64,000 nucleotides of DNA from Bugula neritina (taxonomy: Eukaryota > Bryozoa > Gymnolaemata > Cheilostomatida > Bugulidae): NCBI GenBank assembly GCA_964035545.1, contig OZ037773.1:8394751-8458750 (forward strand), in the 5' to 3' direction. The position numbers were made by a program, and so were the translations under genes. Below, piece after piece: positions 23,984-44,793 of this stretch. The notes beneath the pieces are model-generated. The model ran no database searches. It saw only the letters and a program-made list of their open reading frames with translations, and was not told the origin of the DNA. Position 1 is the stretch's first letter. Every line of letters begins with the position of its first letter.

Positions 23984-26554
23984 TGTAAAGGCTAACTTGT
24001 ACCTGCTTTATGACACCTGCACAAGATGTCAGTTAGATGACATTTACTACTACATATATGAGCTGACAGCTCCTAGCAAGTGTATCTATTGACTGAAAGG
24101 CTGGCTGTTTGATACTGAATAATATTTAACTATTATTGTCCATTTTATTGGCATGCCAAAACTTATGATACAGTGTAAGATTTTATGTCATACTGTATTC
24201 TTTTTATCCCCTAATTTCCATTTAACTATGAATATTGATATATTACTGTATATATAATAAAACAATTGTATTATCACTTAGAAAATGTGGTATTGCCTAT
24301 CAAGATGTAACAAAACAACTAGCTTATAGGAAAAGCATTAGATTTAAGTAAGCTTATTCATTGACCCAGTGAGCTAAACAGCAATGACATATGTATTACA
24401 TATTACATATGTCTACGTATATATTACTTATGTATGTTGACAAAAAAGTACTGGTTTTTCCAGTCTAATAAAAACTTATAGTTTGCAGTTATTTCTCCTG
24501 AATAATATTTACTAAAATCTACATTAGAACAGCTTTGTACTTCGCTCAGGACTTGGTAGTTATCTTAGGCTTTCTGAGAAATGGACAGGAAAAACTACCG
24601 GATGCAGACATATCAAACAAATACATTTCCTACATTATTTGACGTTCTTTTAAACAAACAGGCATCAAGAAGTAGTTAGGTGATAGATATAAGAAGGGAT
24701 GTACATATATATTTTTCCAGTCAAGGCCACCCATTCAGAAGTAGCCTGCAGTGTTATGGTAATAAAACCTTAAGTTGGTTATCCCTCCACCAGCAAGACA
24801 ATACTTTTCGGTCATGAAAATTATTGTAAGGAAAATAACTACATGTAAAATCCTATTGCTGGATAAGTACTATATTATATACAAGGTGACATATTTTCAC
24901 TTGCAGTCTTTTCAACACACCAAGTAGCTAGATAACTCTTTAAACACTAATAGTGATGGCTTATTGCAGATAGGAGAAGTACTAGGGTTACTGGTTACTG
25001 GTATTTTATACTCTGGTGGTCTGCCAAAGTAAAGCACTAGGCTTAGAAAAGCCGTCTAAGTTTGAATCAAAACTCATTTAAATGCAGTCTAGTACTTAGT
25101 GAATAGGATTACATCTCTATCCCGCTAGTTGTATGTAGTTATAATTAACTAATGCAGGTTATTACCTACTCTAGTCTTTGTATACACTAGAATATTCGCC
25201 CAGATAGCATACATGAAGTGAAAGCCAGTTTAGATTTATAGGATGTATAGCCAGGAGAGTCTAAGTGTTTATGAATTGAATATATATTTTAGAGTATTAC
25301 CTTAATTTCATTATAAGTAACAATTAACTTTTGTAACTTTGTAACAAGCTGAAAATTATCATAACGCCACAAAAATGAGAAAATTATAATAACAAGTAAT
25401 GCTACTTCAGAATTATTCAAGTCTAGTCTCCAGACTGACTAGCAAGTGTGCTGCTGTTACAATGCTGCCTTTGCTAGTGGGATGATGAAAAGCACATTGC
25501 TATAACCGGACATATTTACTAAAATAGTGTGTTAAAATATTATTAAGACTTTTACAACTAATGAAATTGATATATGGTAACTTGTATATGTCATTTCACA
25601 AATTGAGTAAAACCAGTATAAATATGCAAGAAGAATTTCTAAATTTAAATATAAACTGCATAAATCTGCACATGTGATATCAACATTTGATCAAATCTAT
25701 TATTCTTATTTTTATATGTAGTACCTTTTATGCTTGAGTAGAATAAATTTCCAATAAAAATTAACCTGGGTGTGTCTTACAGAAGATAAGAAGAAACAGC
25801 AACATTTTTACACTGGTGTCCGGTAAAAATGGCACAGGTAAAAATGGTTCAAATGGCAAAATAGTTAAAGTCAGCGCACGTTCAACATTAAGGTTTGGGG
25901 TAGGGTTGGGTGTTTATGATGGGGGTATAGGTTTGGGAATGGGGGTTTGGGTTTAGGGATTAGCAAAATTTAACATCGGTGTGCCATTTTTTCCTACTTT
26001 TCCATTTGTGCCATTTTTACCTAAAACCGTCTGCATTATATACCACTCAATCAGCCTATGCTAAAACAAAACACCTACACGCCATTTTAGTAACTATTCC
26101 AAAGGACAGTTAATGGCAAGCATTTTGTATCTGAATGTGGACAAAAACTAGTAAGCTTTTGGATTTAGTTGATATATGTTCAAGTTAGTCTTTGGTCACG
26201 ATCTTAACTAACACAACAAACAGTTTCAATGAAAAGCTGCATGTTGCAGTATTAGTGCGAAACAATGACTACACACACCATGTTATATTCTTAATATATT
26301 GTAATAGGCTTTAAAGATAGGCCTATTCAGCAGGAAGCTGTGTTTGAGGGATTTTATAACACACCACACAGATACTGGAATGCTGAAAATGGCTGTTATC
26401 AAAACTTGTAGCATAAATGAAATGAACCATGACCGCAGGCTGCCTATCCATATTTCAACTACTAGTTACAAACATGGCTAATTGTCCATTGTATTCATGC
26501 TGATCAGCTGTGTTGTGGTGGGACTGCTGTAGAATCTCAGTAATTATCTTCAAA
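23984..26554. other. Intergenic: NXF1 3' UTR and upstream of SLC18B1-like gene 1
   Basis: It begins with the NXF1 3' UTR (poly(A) signal AATAAA at 24256-24261). No supported coding exon. A family A inverted-repeat element lies at 25822-26021. A ctgctgtag at about 26525-26533 could be the acceptor of a 5' UTR intron for the next gene. Confidence 0.5.
25822..26021. mobile_element. Inverted-repeat (MITE-like) element, family A, copy 1
   Basis: The left end ggtaaaaatggcaca and the right end tgtgccatttttacc are perfect inverts. A second imperfect tier lies inside (ggtaaaaatgg; ccattttttcc). The centre is G-rich (ggtttggggtagggttggg; gggggtttgggtttaggg). Related copies lie at 27138-27200 and 58345-58487. 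No coding capacity. Confidence 0.6.
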
Positions 26555-29500
26555 ATGACCAAAGAAAGGTTCGACAGAAATTTATCTCTCGTTTTCTGCT
26601 TAGCCAGTCAATTTTTCAACTGCGTAGCTATTAGTGTGCCCTCTCCATTTCTACCAAGGGAGGTGAGTCCATTATTATCAATTCTCATCTGTATATAAAC
26701 TTTAAGTATTAAATTATTTTTTTCCAGCTATATTTTGAAAAATAGTTTTTCTACACTTCATATACTTAATGTACTGTGTTTCCTTAACTGCAAATATACT
26801 GTCTTTTAAAAAAATTTAAAAATAATTTATTTTTCAACCATTATGTATTTTTTACCTAATTTTTATTCGTCATTCTTTACTAGAAAACTGCTTACTGCCA
26901 AATATTTAGATCAACTAAAAGATGAATTTTTTAAGCATAATTTTGCTAAATAATTAATAATTATATTTATCTGCTAAATATTTCAAACCCATGCAGTGGA
27001 ATATTAACTCCCCAAACTTGTTAGTACATTCATAACCTTTAAAACAAACAGATAGAAATATTAAAGAAGCTGCCAGAAGTTTGGTATCCAAAAAGCAAAT
27101 AAATGGTTTGGTTCAGCATTACTGATGGCCTATAAAGACTTTAGGTGTCTGGTAAAAATGGCACAGGTAAAAATGTGCCATTTTCCCCTGTCTCATTTTG
27201 CCTAAAATCATGATTTTTGTTACATAATATTAACGTTATAATATTTTGCAGAGGATTTGATATTTACTCAGTCATTCTAACATGTATGCATAAAAACATA
27301 ATAAAGGTGAATAACAATTTTATTCAAAATAGACAACAATGTCCATCACAGTCTGAATTGAACATAATTATTATGACTAGAACTTATTAATCAATCCAAC
27401 TATAAAGGCTGAGCTAAATTTCTTAATGCTTTACAAGGAGGATTTAAGACAGAGATACTTTTTTACATTAGACTGTTGAATAAAGATGCAGCAAAATAAA
27501 GTGGTAAAGGGGCATCATGACTTATATGACTTACTGTTCCAAGTTATAAGCCTACAATTCAGTCTTACCGTATCAGTTTTAGTCCTGAGATGAGTCTACA
27601 GTTTATCTAATCATAAACACTCTTCATTTTGTAGACTGAGCTTCATGGCCTCAGCAGCCTAACCACGGGTATAATGCTCGGTATTGTAGACTTTGAAAAC
27701 TGTCTCTTCAGTTTCATGTGGAACAAAACAGTAAGTTTCACAGAAATGAATTAGTATATTACCTTTTTTCCTGATATGTTTCTTGCAGGACAGGTGTTTT
27801 TTTAAATTCTCCACTGTTACGGCCCTTACCTTAATTTTGAGCTTTAATAGTTTATTTTAGTTTTGTTACAACAAACTTTTGCATGATGAGACATTTCTGC
27901 TACTAGAACATACTAAGAACATAATCTTTTGCCATCGCTGGAAAACCAGGCCCTACTGCATGCTTATATTTATACAATTTACCTACTTAAACGTACACCC
28001 ACCTTTTATATAGGCAGTTAGAATCGGAATGAGAAATGTGCTGAAAATCGGCAACCTCGTAACTTCCTTGGCAACAGCATTATTTGCATCAATACACTTC
28101 ATCCCCCACGGCCAGAGTACCGCATTTATCACTGCTGGATTAGCCATCAGATTTCTGTTAGGCATCGGGTCCTCTGCTTGTTGGACCTCTTCCCTCACCA
28201 TAGCTGGTAGTCTTTTCCTGGAGGAAAGTGTCTGGGTTCTGGTAAGACACGAATGACAAGTTTTTGTGGTTTTTGCTAACTTGAAAACGCTTTACTTCCT
28301 GTCACAGACTTGATCTGCTCAACAGGGCTCACGTTTGCCTAGAATTGTCTGATGCGTAGCAGAAGCTTGTTATGTGGCTAAGGACTGTGTCTCATCCTGC
28401 TACTAACATGATTAAAGAGCTGCCATTACACTTTCTGACATCACCATGGCCTAATGCACTATTGTATGCCATGTCTGATTAGCGCTCTAACTAGACTATG
28501 ACTTCTTGATAGATTTAATTTTGCAAATCCAATCTTGAGAGTTTCAAATTTTTGCTGTTTCTAAGTTTCTTAGGAAAATAACAACATTTGCATATATTTA
28601 GTAAATTAGGTGTATATGACAAGCTGCTTGTGCTTGCAGAGCATATTGGCAGCTTTGGGCGGAGTTGGAATGGTTAGTGGTCCAGCAATAGGCAGCGCAC
28701 TCTTTACTGTAAGTATACTGTTCCCTTTTTACTGTAAGTACTGTTTACTCTTTACTGTAAGTACTGTTCACTCTTTACTGTAAGCACTTCGCAACTCTTG
28801 ACTGTCAGTACTTTTTAACTTTTACTGTAAGTATTACTTTACTGTCATTGTAGGTACTACCTTACTCTTTACTGTAAGTACTACTCAATTCTTAGCTATA
28901 AGTAGTCTTTACTTTTAGCTACTAAGTCACTCTTTTCTATCCATCACCATTTTGTCTGTCTGTTCATAGTCAATTGGAAATTAGATGATGAAAATACAAT
29001 AGTACGTGGGTACTGTAACCAAGTAATTGCATACATATATGTAGATCTGCCTCTAGGTTCCAACCTGTTGCTTAGTGATGAAGTTTTGTAAATTCATAGA
29101 ATATATTATTTGGTGTGAATTTGACTTAATAAACAGCTGATGGCATATAAAACGAAATATTTTCTCACACAACCAGGGGCTACATATCTTATGCAGGCTG
29201 ACCTAAAAACACTGAATAGTTTCACCTAAGAATTTCAAGTTTTCCCATATCATTTAAAAATTGCCTCAAACTTTAAATTCACTTGAGGAATAGTTAAGTG
29301 TATGGTTTAAGTATTAATATCAAGTTGCTAATGAAGCTGATAAAACGAAGTAGCATACAATTTGTCCATGTTTCTAGGTTGGTGGGTTCTGGCTAGTGTT
29401 TGTAGTCTGTGGAGGAGTCATGTTTGTTTCCTGTATTACCATGTTTATATGGCTACCAGATCCAGGTATATTATACAATATGTCTATATATCTATACATC

Positions 29501-32500
29501 TTACTGTATTACCATGTTTATACATCTACCAGATCCAGGTATATTATACAATAATAATATATCTATCTATATATATCTATACATCTTACTGTATTACCAT
29601 GTTTATATGGCTACCAGATCCAGGTATATTATACAATATGTCTATATATCTATACATCTTACTGTATTACCATGTTTATATGGCTACCAGATCCAGGTAT
29701 ATTATACAATATGTCTATATATCTATACATCTTACTGTATTATCATGTTTATATGTCTACCAGATCCAGGTATATTATACAATGTGTCCATATATCTATA
29801 CATATTACTATATTACCATGTTTATATAGCTATCAGATCTAGGTATATTACACAATATGTCAAGAGATTATTACTTACTGTATTTTGGTATGAAGTATCT
29901 TTTTAGGTAATACTGTATAAAGTAGACCTGTATTTTAACATAAATGACAAAGTCTTAAGATTAATTTACATATTTTTGATTTGGCAAAATAACTACTGAA
30001 GCAGCAACCACACAAAAGCTTGACAATTATGCACCAAATGTGGTGGTTTTAGGTAGTTGGCTGTCTTTTCCAACACTCTGCTTTTGGCTCGGAGTTTAGG
30101 TTGAACACTCATTTAAATAACCAAGCCTCGTTTTAGCAGAGTTCACTCTAAAACTGCCAAAATTGCACATAACTCAAACTCATTTATCATAATAAAAATA
30201 TCTATGATTGTCATACATCATTTTCTGTGTATAATAGTCTACTGATACCTATACAGCAATTGCTGGGAAAAATTACTGTTTTTAATAAGGTTTTGTAATC
30301 TATTCAGTTTGTCCATAGTGATATAATTATAATAAGCAGTAATAAAAAGGACAAATAAATAAATAAATAAAATATAAAAGAAGCTTAGTCAGAGATGTAA
30401 CATTTTTAGCCTTGATTACAAGCAGTTAAATGTGGGGCCACATTAGCAGAGATTTACTAACTAATGGTATGTGCTTTAACTTTACAACTGGTCTGCAGCA
30501 CTGCTGTTTCCGTAGCGACAATGATGCACTGCACTGTTGGCTGGGAAAGTTTGCTGCAAAGTGGAAAAAATAACTCGATAAAAAACAAAATGAGTATAGA
30601 TTGAAACTAAAGAAGTGAACTCAATAGTTACCAGCCAATTAGACCGTACTTGCAGACATTTTCTGCACTGGTTGCATAGCCCTTTCATCCCATGCAATCT
30701 GTACAAATTGTCCAAAATTTCTGCTTGTGCAGATCTTTTGAGTGCAGAAATATATCACACTTAAAGTAGGCCTAGCTGCTTTCAGTAAAATGGAAACCAC
30801 AGTTGCTGACCAAATAAGATTAGTTTGTGTTTGATGTTAGATAAGGGAGATGACATCATCTCTAAGAAAGACCAATCACAAGATGTTTCATATGCAAAGA
30901 TGCTCCGCAACCCGAGGACTCTCATTGGTCTGATAGTTGGAATGTTTTCCGCTTCCTGTTGGACCTGCATTGACCCTATTTTGGAGCCACAGCTAAGAAC
31001 TGAAGTATTTTAAACTGATAAACGGATGTTGCTAAAGTTGTTTATATTTGTATGCAGTGTTTAAATTTCAAGCTCTCGAGTTATTGAACCCTATAGATGT
31101 TGGTGCATTGCTATATTATTATGTAGTCCATAGGTGCAAGTATACTGCTATATGTACTACAATTTATATAGCTGCTAGTGAAATTATTTTTAAGGTTCTT
31201 GTAGTGGTTATGGTTATTGTAGTGGTTATGGTTATTGTAGTGGTTATGATTATTGTAGTGGTTATGGTTATTGTAGTGGTTATGGTTATTGTAGTTGCTA
31301 TGGTTATTGTAGTGGTTATGGTTATTGTAGTGGTTATGCTTATTGTAGTGGTTATTGTAGTGGTTATGGTTATTGTAGTATGGATTAACTGAAGATAAGA
31401 CAGCCCTAGTGTTTCTCCTCCTCTCCGGAACATTTTTCATTTCCTCTCCAATTGTTGGAAGATTTGTTGGAAAACCCGTGAGTGTGCAATGATAAATTTA
31501 ATGTTATTATATATGTTTATGATAAAAGATCATTTATTCTACAAACTTTTTTATCCAGTTTTAATAATTTATTTTGCACTTCAGTGTTTTTATTATTCAT
31601 TCTTTTTTGGTAATGGTAAAAACAATTAAAAGATTGAGCTATAGTAATTGCAGGTCATGTTGGTGACTTTTAAACTTTTATTGGGCTTTGAAATTCTTAA
31701 CTTAGGAGTTACAGGATATAGGGCCGCAAATTGTAAACCAATATTGACAATTGTAAATGAACAGTAACTTATTCTCAGCTGACATAATTTTATCATTTCT
31801 ATTGACCTCTATATGCTGACAAGCACCTCTATGCCCTGAAAGCCGTAAGCTATAATCATTCCTATGTGTTCTGATACTTACAGTATTGTATGGACAGTCT
31901 CTTTGTCGTCATAATCGGACTTGGTGTAGCGGTAGGATCTTTCTTGCTTGCTGGGCCATGCCCTTTATTTAAAATAGAAAAATTAGAGTAAGTAAAATTT
32001 TACTCAACTAAAATAGTTTTAGCTTTCTGTAGAACTATTCTGAAACTATGTCAGCCAAAGCTATATGATGATTTGTCATAAAATCATTGATGCTTATAGC
32101 TAGTTATACTTGCAGTTTGTGATAAAAAAGGTTGATATGAATGGATGTGCTACATTTTATCCATGGCAATTCTGTATTATGCATACGTTGTGTATATTTC
32201 AGGTTGTGGATGTTACTAGTGTGTCTGTCAATCCTTGGATTAACCAATAGTCTAATATATGTACCTGCTCAAGATCTCACCTTTAGCATAGAGTAAGTTG
32301 CAGTATATAGATTATAGACAGTGCAGTATACTTGCATACTTGGAGTCGTATGTGTATGTATTTAGTATAGAATAATTCAGTGTTCATTTTATATTGAAGC
32401 TCTATATTGCTTGACAATAACAGTCTAGCTATAAGTGAACATGCAGCGGTTTTCAAATTGATGCTTCAAAACATCTACTTAGCTTCATATAAAACTATCT

Positions 32501-34889
32501 ATATCAAAATCATTCCCTAAAAGCCATTTAAATTCCAAATAATTGATTAGGTTAATAACAGTTATTACGAACGAAATTTGAAATAAATAAGCTGCTGGGA
32601 ACATCTGAAATTTAAAATTTAAACTATTTTAAATCACTAACTTGTTTTGTTATTTCGAACTTGTATAAAGCTCAAAGATTAAATTGAAATGAAGAAAGCT
32701 TTGCTAGGGTTTGAAATTTGCTAATTTCTTCTTTTGAAGCAAGTTGAACTATAAAATTTTAATGTGAGGAGAGGTATTTTTGATAAGAGTAGTTTACATG
32801 TTAGACTAGAAAAGAGTTAGGTGACCCTCTAGGTGGGGTAAAACCTAATGAATTACCTCCACTTAACCGTTAGACATCCAGCCCTCACTTGGCTTTGCTA
32901 ACTTAGGCTATAACCCTCATTATCTGGCAATACAATTACTTTTTTAAAATATTAGTACATGAAATAAAATGGTGTAGCCTATACTATGACATATGTTATA
33001 AGGATCTATACGATATATTATGATATGCAGAATAGTATATTTTGATATTCTATGATATAACACATCAGGATGTAAAATATATAAGACATCATGCTATGAT
33101 AAGCTGTGATGATCCATGATAAGGTAAAACAACTCCATGAACAAAGATAAAATAAGAACTACACCAATGCAAGAGAAAACAAAAATACATAACAAAAGCG
33201 CATAAATAAAACATGTATTGCATAAGAAGCAAAGAACAAAAGTGCTAATGAATACTGTGTACATTATACATACATACTATAATATGCTCTGATAAACTAC
33301 GATGTGTTATTATGGTACAATATCATATAATGTGATGTATGATATTACATAATATGACTCGTTGTATATTGGTTGATGTATCAATTTGCTTTTAATGACT
33401 GCACTCATTATAAACACAAATTTCAATTGTTAACAAATGAGAATTAAAAAATAATTGAATAGAAAAAGCAACTATAAGTGTTTCCTATGCAACAGAATAT
33501 ATTATTAGATTGAATGCAGGTTTAGTAACATTGTAATTATAAAAGCTTGTTGAAATTCAACTGTGTTATTCAGTACTTGTGCACGGCTTGCATTAGTTTG
33601 TTTTGCTCCGATGGCATGTAAACAATGGCCCCATTTAAAAAAGACATTAGATCTGTAAAAATTGTTGTGCATTTTGGAATTTGCTAGAAGCCAAGACTAT
33701 TTGATTTATAAAGATTTGTTTGTAATTAATACTTAATGTGTATATTTTGTTAGTAACATGGAGCTGCCAGAGAACGCTGACAGAACGATGGTTAGAGGGT
33801 TTCTATCCTCTTGCTGGGTGACATTCTATTCCTTTGGGTGAGTAAGTCATGTCATTAGACTTTCAAGGTTATTCTAAGGTCACTCATCACTCTACTCAGT
33901 ATAGTAGTGTATCAAGTATTAGGATCGCTATCTGCTTTCCATATTAGTTTAGGGAAAAATAATTTTTAGTGCAAGTTGTGTAAACAGCAATCATTTTCCC
34001 TTAGCTATAAGAGTGTAAAATAATAGCTTTACCATTTGATGCACACTTTCCATTAGCAATATAAGCAGCAGCAGCAGCAGCAAGTAGGTACAGCTATAGG
34101 GCATATTAGCTTTTATGTCAAGTTATAAATTATAATGATTTGAGAATAGAAAAGATGCCAATAGATTCTTATTAGCAGATTTTAGCTGTCTATGTAGCTA
34201 TGAGTTTTAAGATAACTTGTTACCTAATAATTAATTAGTCTCCAAGTAGGAACTACCCAGATATTTCCATCACCAAATGATTTTAAATATGCTATTATAT
34301 ATACAATAGCACAGTCAGACTTACACTCTGCAAGTAGCTCTACCTCAGCTTCATCTACTAAGCAGTTGTAACACAAGGAGTTGTTCTGCCTTGGCAAGAC
34401 AACCACTTTTCAAAGTCCACATTAAGAGACTTCTTTTAGCTGAATAGTACTGCAGTACTGATCTAAGTGACTGAGTACTATTAGCAGTTCCACTTTTCAG
34501 CTTTCAGCTTCACTTTATTTTATTTCAATCAACTTTTAATAATTGATAACCATGAGTAAAAATGCACAACTGGAGCTTGATAATTTTTAACATTGAGCAG
34601 AAAAACAATGTTGTGTGTGGCAAGTAGGGCCTTGAAAATCAGATGCCAGAAAAGAAGCACATGTTGTGTTTGCAGTTGATTGTGTATTTGTAAAACACTA
34701 TGTTGTAGGTTTGGAATAGGGATGGTATTTTCTGGAAGTGTCGCTCAGTACACTGGCTGCGCCTGGACTATGACATCCTACGCAGGTGGTTGTGTTTTGT
34801 TTATAGTAATAGTTTCAATTGTAAAAATTAGAGAAATATTATTGTTGAGTGTTTGCAAACCTAAATATGAAGCTTTAAATTCTTTTTGA
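26555..34889 (+). CDS. SLC18B1-like MFS transporter, gene 1
   Basis: Eleven exons: 26555-26662, 27635-27730, 28014-28241, 28640-28708, 29378-29465, 30841-31004, 31379-31477, 31884-31987, 32203-32292, 33754-33837 and 34709-34889. All phases match, giving 436 aa. Segments align in order with animal SLC18B1: VPSPFLPRE after TM1, the GMRN loop, GGVGMVSGPAIGSALF (TM5), IWLPDP at the end of TM6, then a cytosolic loop, GMFSASCWTCIDPILEPQ (TM7), LTEDKTALVFLL and MVRGFLSSCWVTFYSFGFGI. SLC18B1 is described as a vesicular polyamine transporter driven by the proton gradient; the substrate here is inferred. The start ATG has A at -3. An AATAAA lies at 34907-34912. The same intron positions and phases occur in genes 2 and 3. 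Introns 4, 5 and 6 carry splice-junction repeats. Confidence 0.9.
27138..27200. mobile_element. Family A inverted-repeat element, short copy
   Basis: gactttaggtgtctggtaaa leads into aatggcacaggtaaaaatgt and gccatttt, giving a near-palindrome of the family ends with almost no centre. It lies in intron 1 of SLC18B1-like gene 1. Confidence 0.5.
28702..28885. repeat. Repeat of exon 4 end plus donor (tttactgtaagta)
   Basis: The authentic junction CTCTTTACT|gtaagt (exon end 28708) is followed by at least five copies or near-copies of (ctct)tttactgtaagta at irregular spacing of about 20-30 bp. Confidence 0.85.
29437..29845. repeat. 73/85-bp repeat holding exon 5 end plus donor
   Basis: The last ~31 coding bases of exon 5 (ttaccatgtttatatggcta, then ccagatccag) with the gtatattatacaat donor region recur five times after the authentic junction at 29465. 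Spacing is mostly 73 bp and once 85 bp. Successive copies are slightly more diverged, and the last reads cagatctag|gtatatt. Confidence 0.92.
31190..31378. repeat. 18-bp repeat of the exon 7 acceptor (tggttatggttattgtag)
   Basis: About ten units of tggttatggttattgtag end exactly at the authentic acceptor ttattgtag|TATGG (exon start 31379). Every unit ends in ttgtag, followed by tggttatgg that resembles the start of the exon. Confidence 0.9.
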
Positions 34890-35267
34890 CAATTATAATC
34901 ATTTGAAATAAATTAATTTTACTCGGAAAAATATTTTGACTTTTTACAAATGTTTTGTTATTATATATTTTTATTTAAAAATATAGTGAATTTCTTTAAA
35001 CCCAGCTTTTCGTTTAATCGTAGAATTACATATGACAAACTATTTAATCCATAGGCAACAGTTTGAGTATTTCACACATTAAATAATTTCGTGCATATGA
35101 TGGATAAACGGTGTCCAGGTAAGGAAAGGAGGGTAGTGGAGGTTTACCATGCTATGATTAACTAATATCAGAGAGAGAGTTCTGCATTGTTGTTCTGACC
35201 ATTGTGGATACATAACCTCGTCAATAACTAGTGATGTGCTTAATACAAATTATGTTAGACATCTGAC

Positions 35268-35932
<665 letters not shown>

Positions 35933-36256
35933 GTGGGCCAATAATCTTTAATGGCTGCAACTGTTTTAACAACTTTTGGATTTATCTATGAGACTGTTAT
36001 AACACTGATAGGTAAACATTATGTATAATGCTCGTGTGGTTGCGTAGTAGAAATTAGCTATTAACTTTTCGCGACTAATTTTAAACTTTATCACAGAGAG
36101 TATTTAGTAGTTAGAGAAAGAGCAGTCATGATAAGCAAGCTTTCCACAAACAAACATTATTTGGAATTAATGGTGAAAGACAAAGAAAACACTAGAATAT
36201 TCTTTATATAATAATAACATCTTATAAAAATATAGTAAGAAACGTATTTCTGCTAT

Positions 36257-36307
36257 ATGACCAGGAGCTATGACCAGGAGCTATGACCAGGAGCTATGAC
36301 CAGGAGC
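36257..36307. repeat. 13-bp tandem repeat (tgaccaggagcta)x4
   Basis: Four copies of tgaccaggagcta just downstream of the gene 2 stop codon (minus strand), in its likely 3' UTR. Confidence 0.85.
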
Positions 36308-36397
36308 CAGGGTCATATTTGTTATGGTTAGTTAGAATAAGCTTAAAAACAACAGTCAATGCATCAAATATCTCTCCCAGAGGTTCTTTCTTTACAT

Positions 36398-44793
<8,396 letters not shown>

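Noticed and set aside
29362-29906. Membrane-protein-like frames over the 73-bp repeat
   Set aside because: Repeat-driven; the true frame leaves the exon at 29465 and is continued at 30841.
30482-30715. Minus-strand 77-codon frame (and similar short frames in introns and intergenic DNA)
   Set aside because: No homology, no splice support and inside a confident intron of a plus-strand gene.
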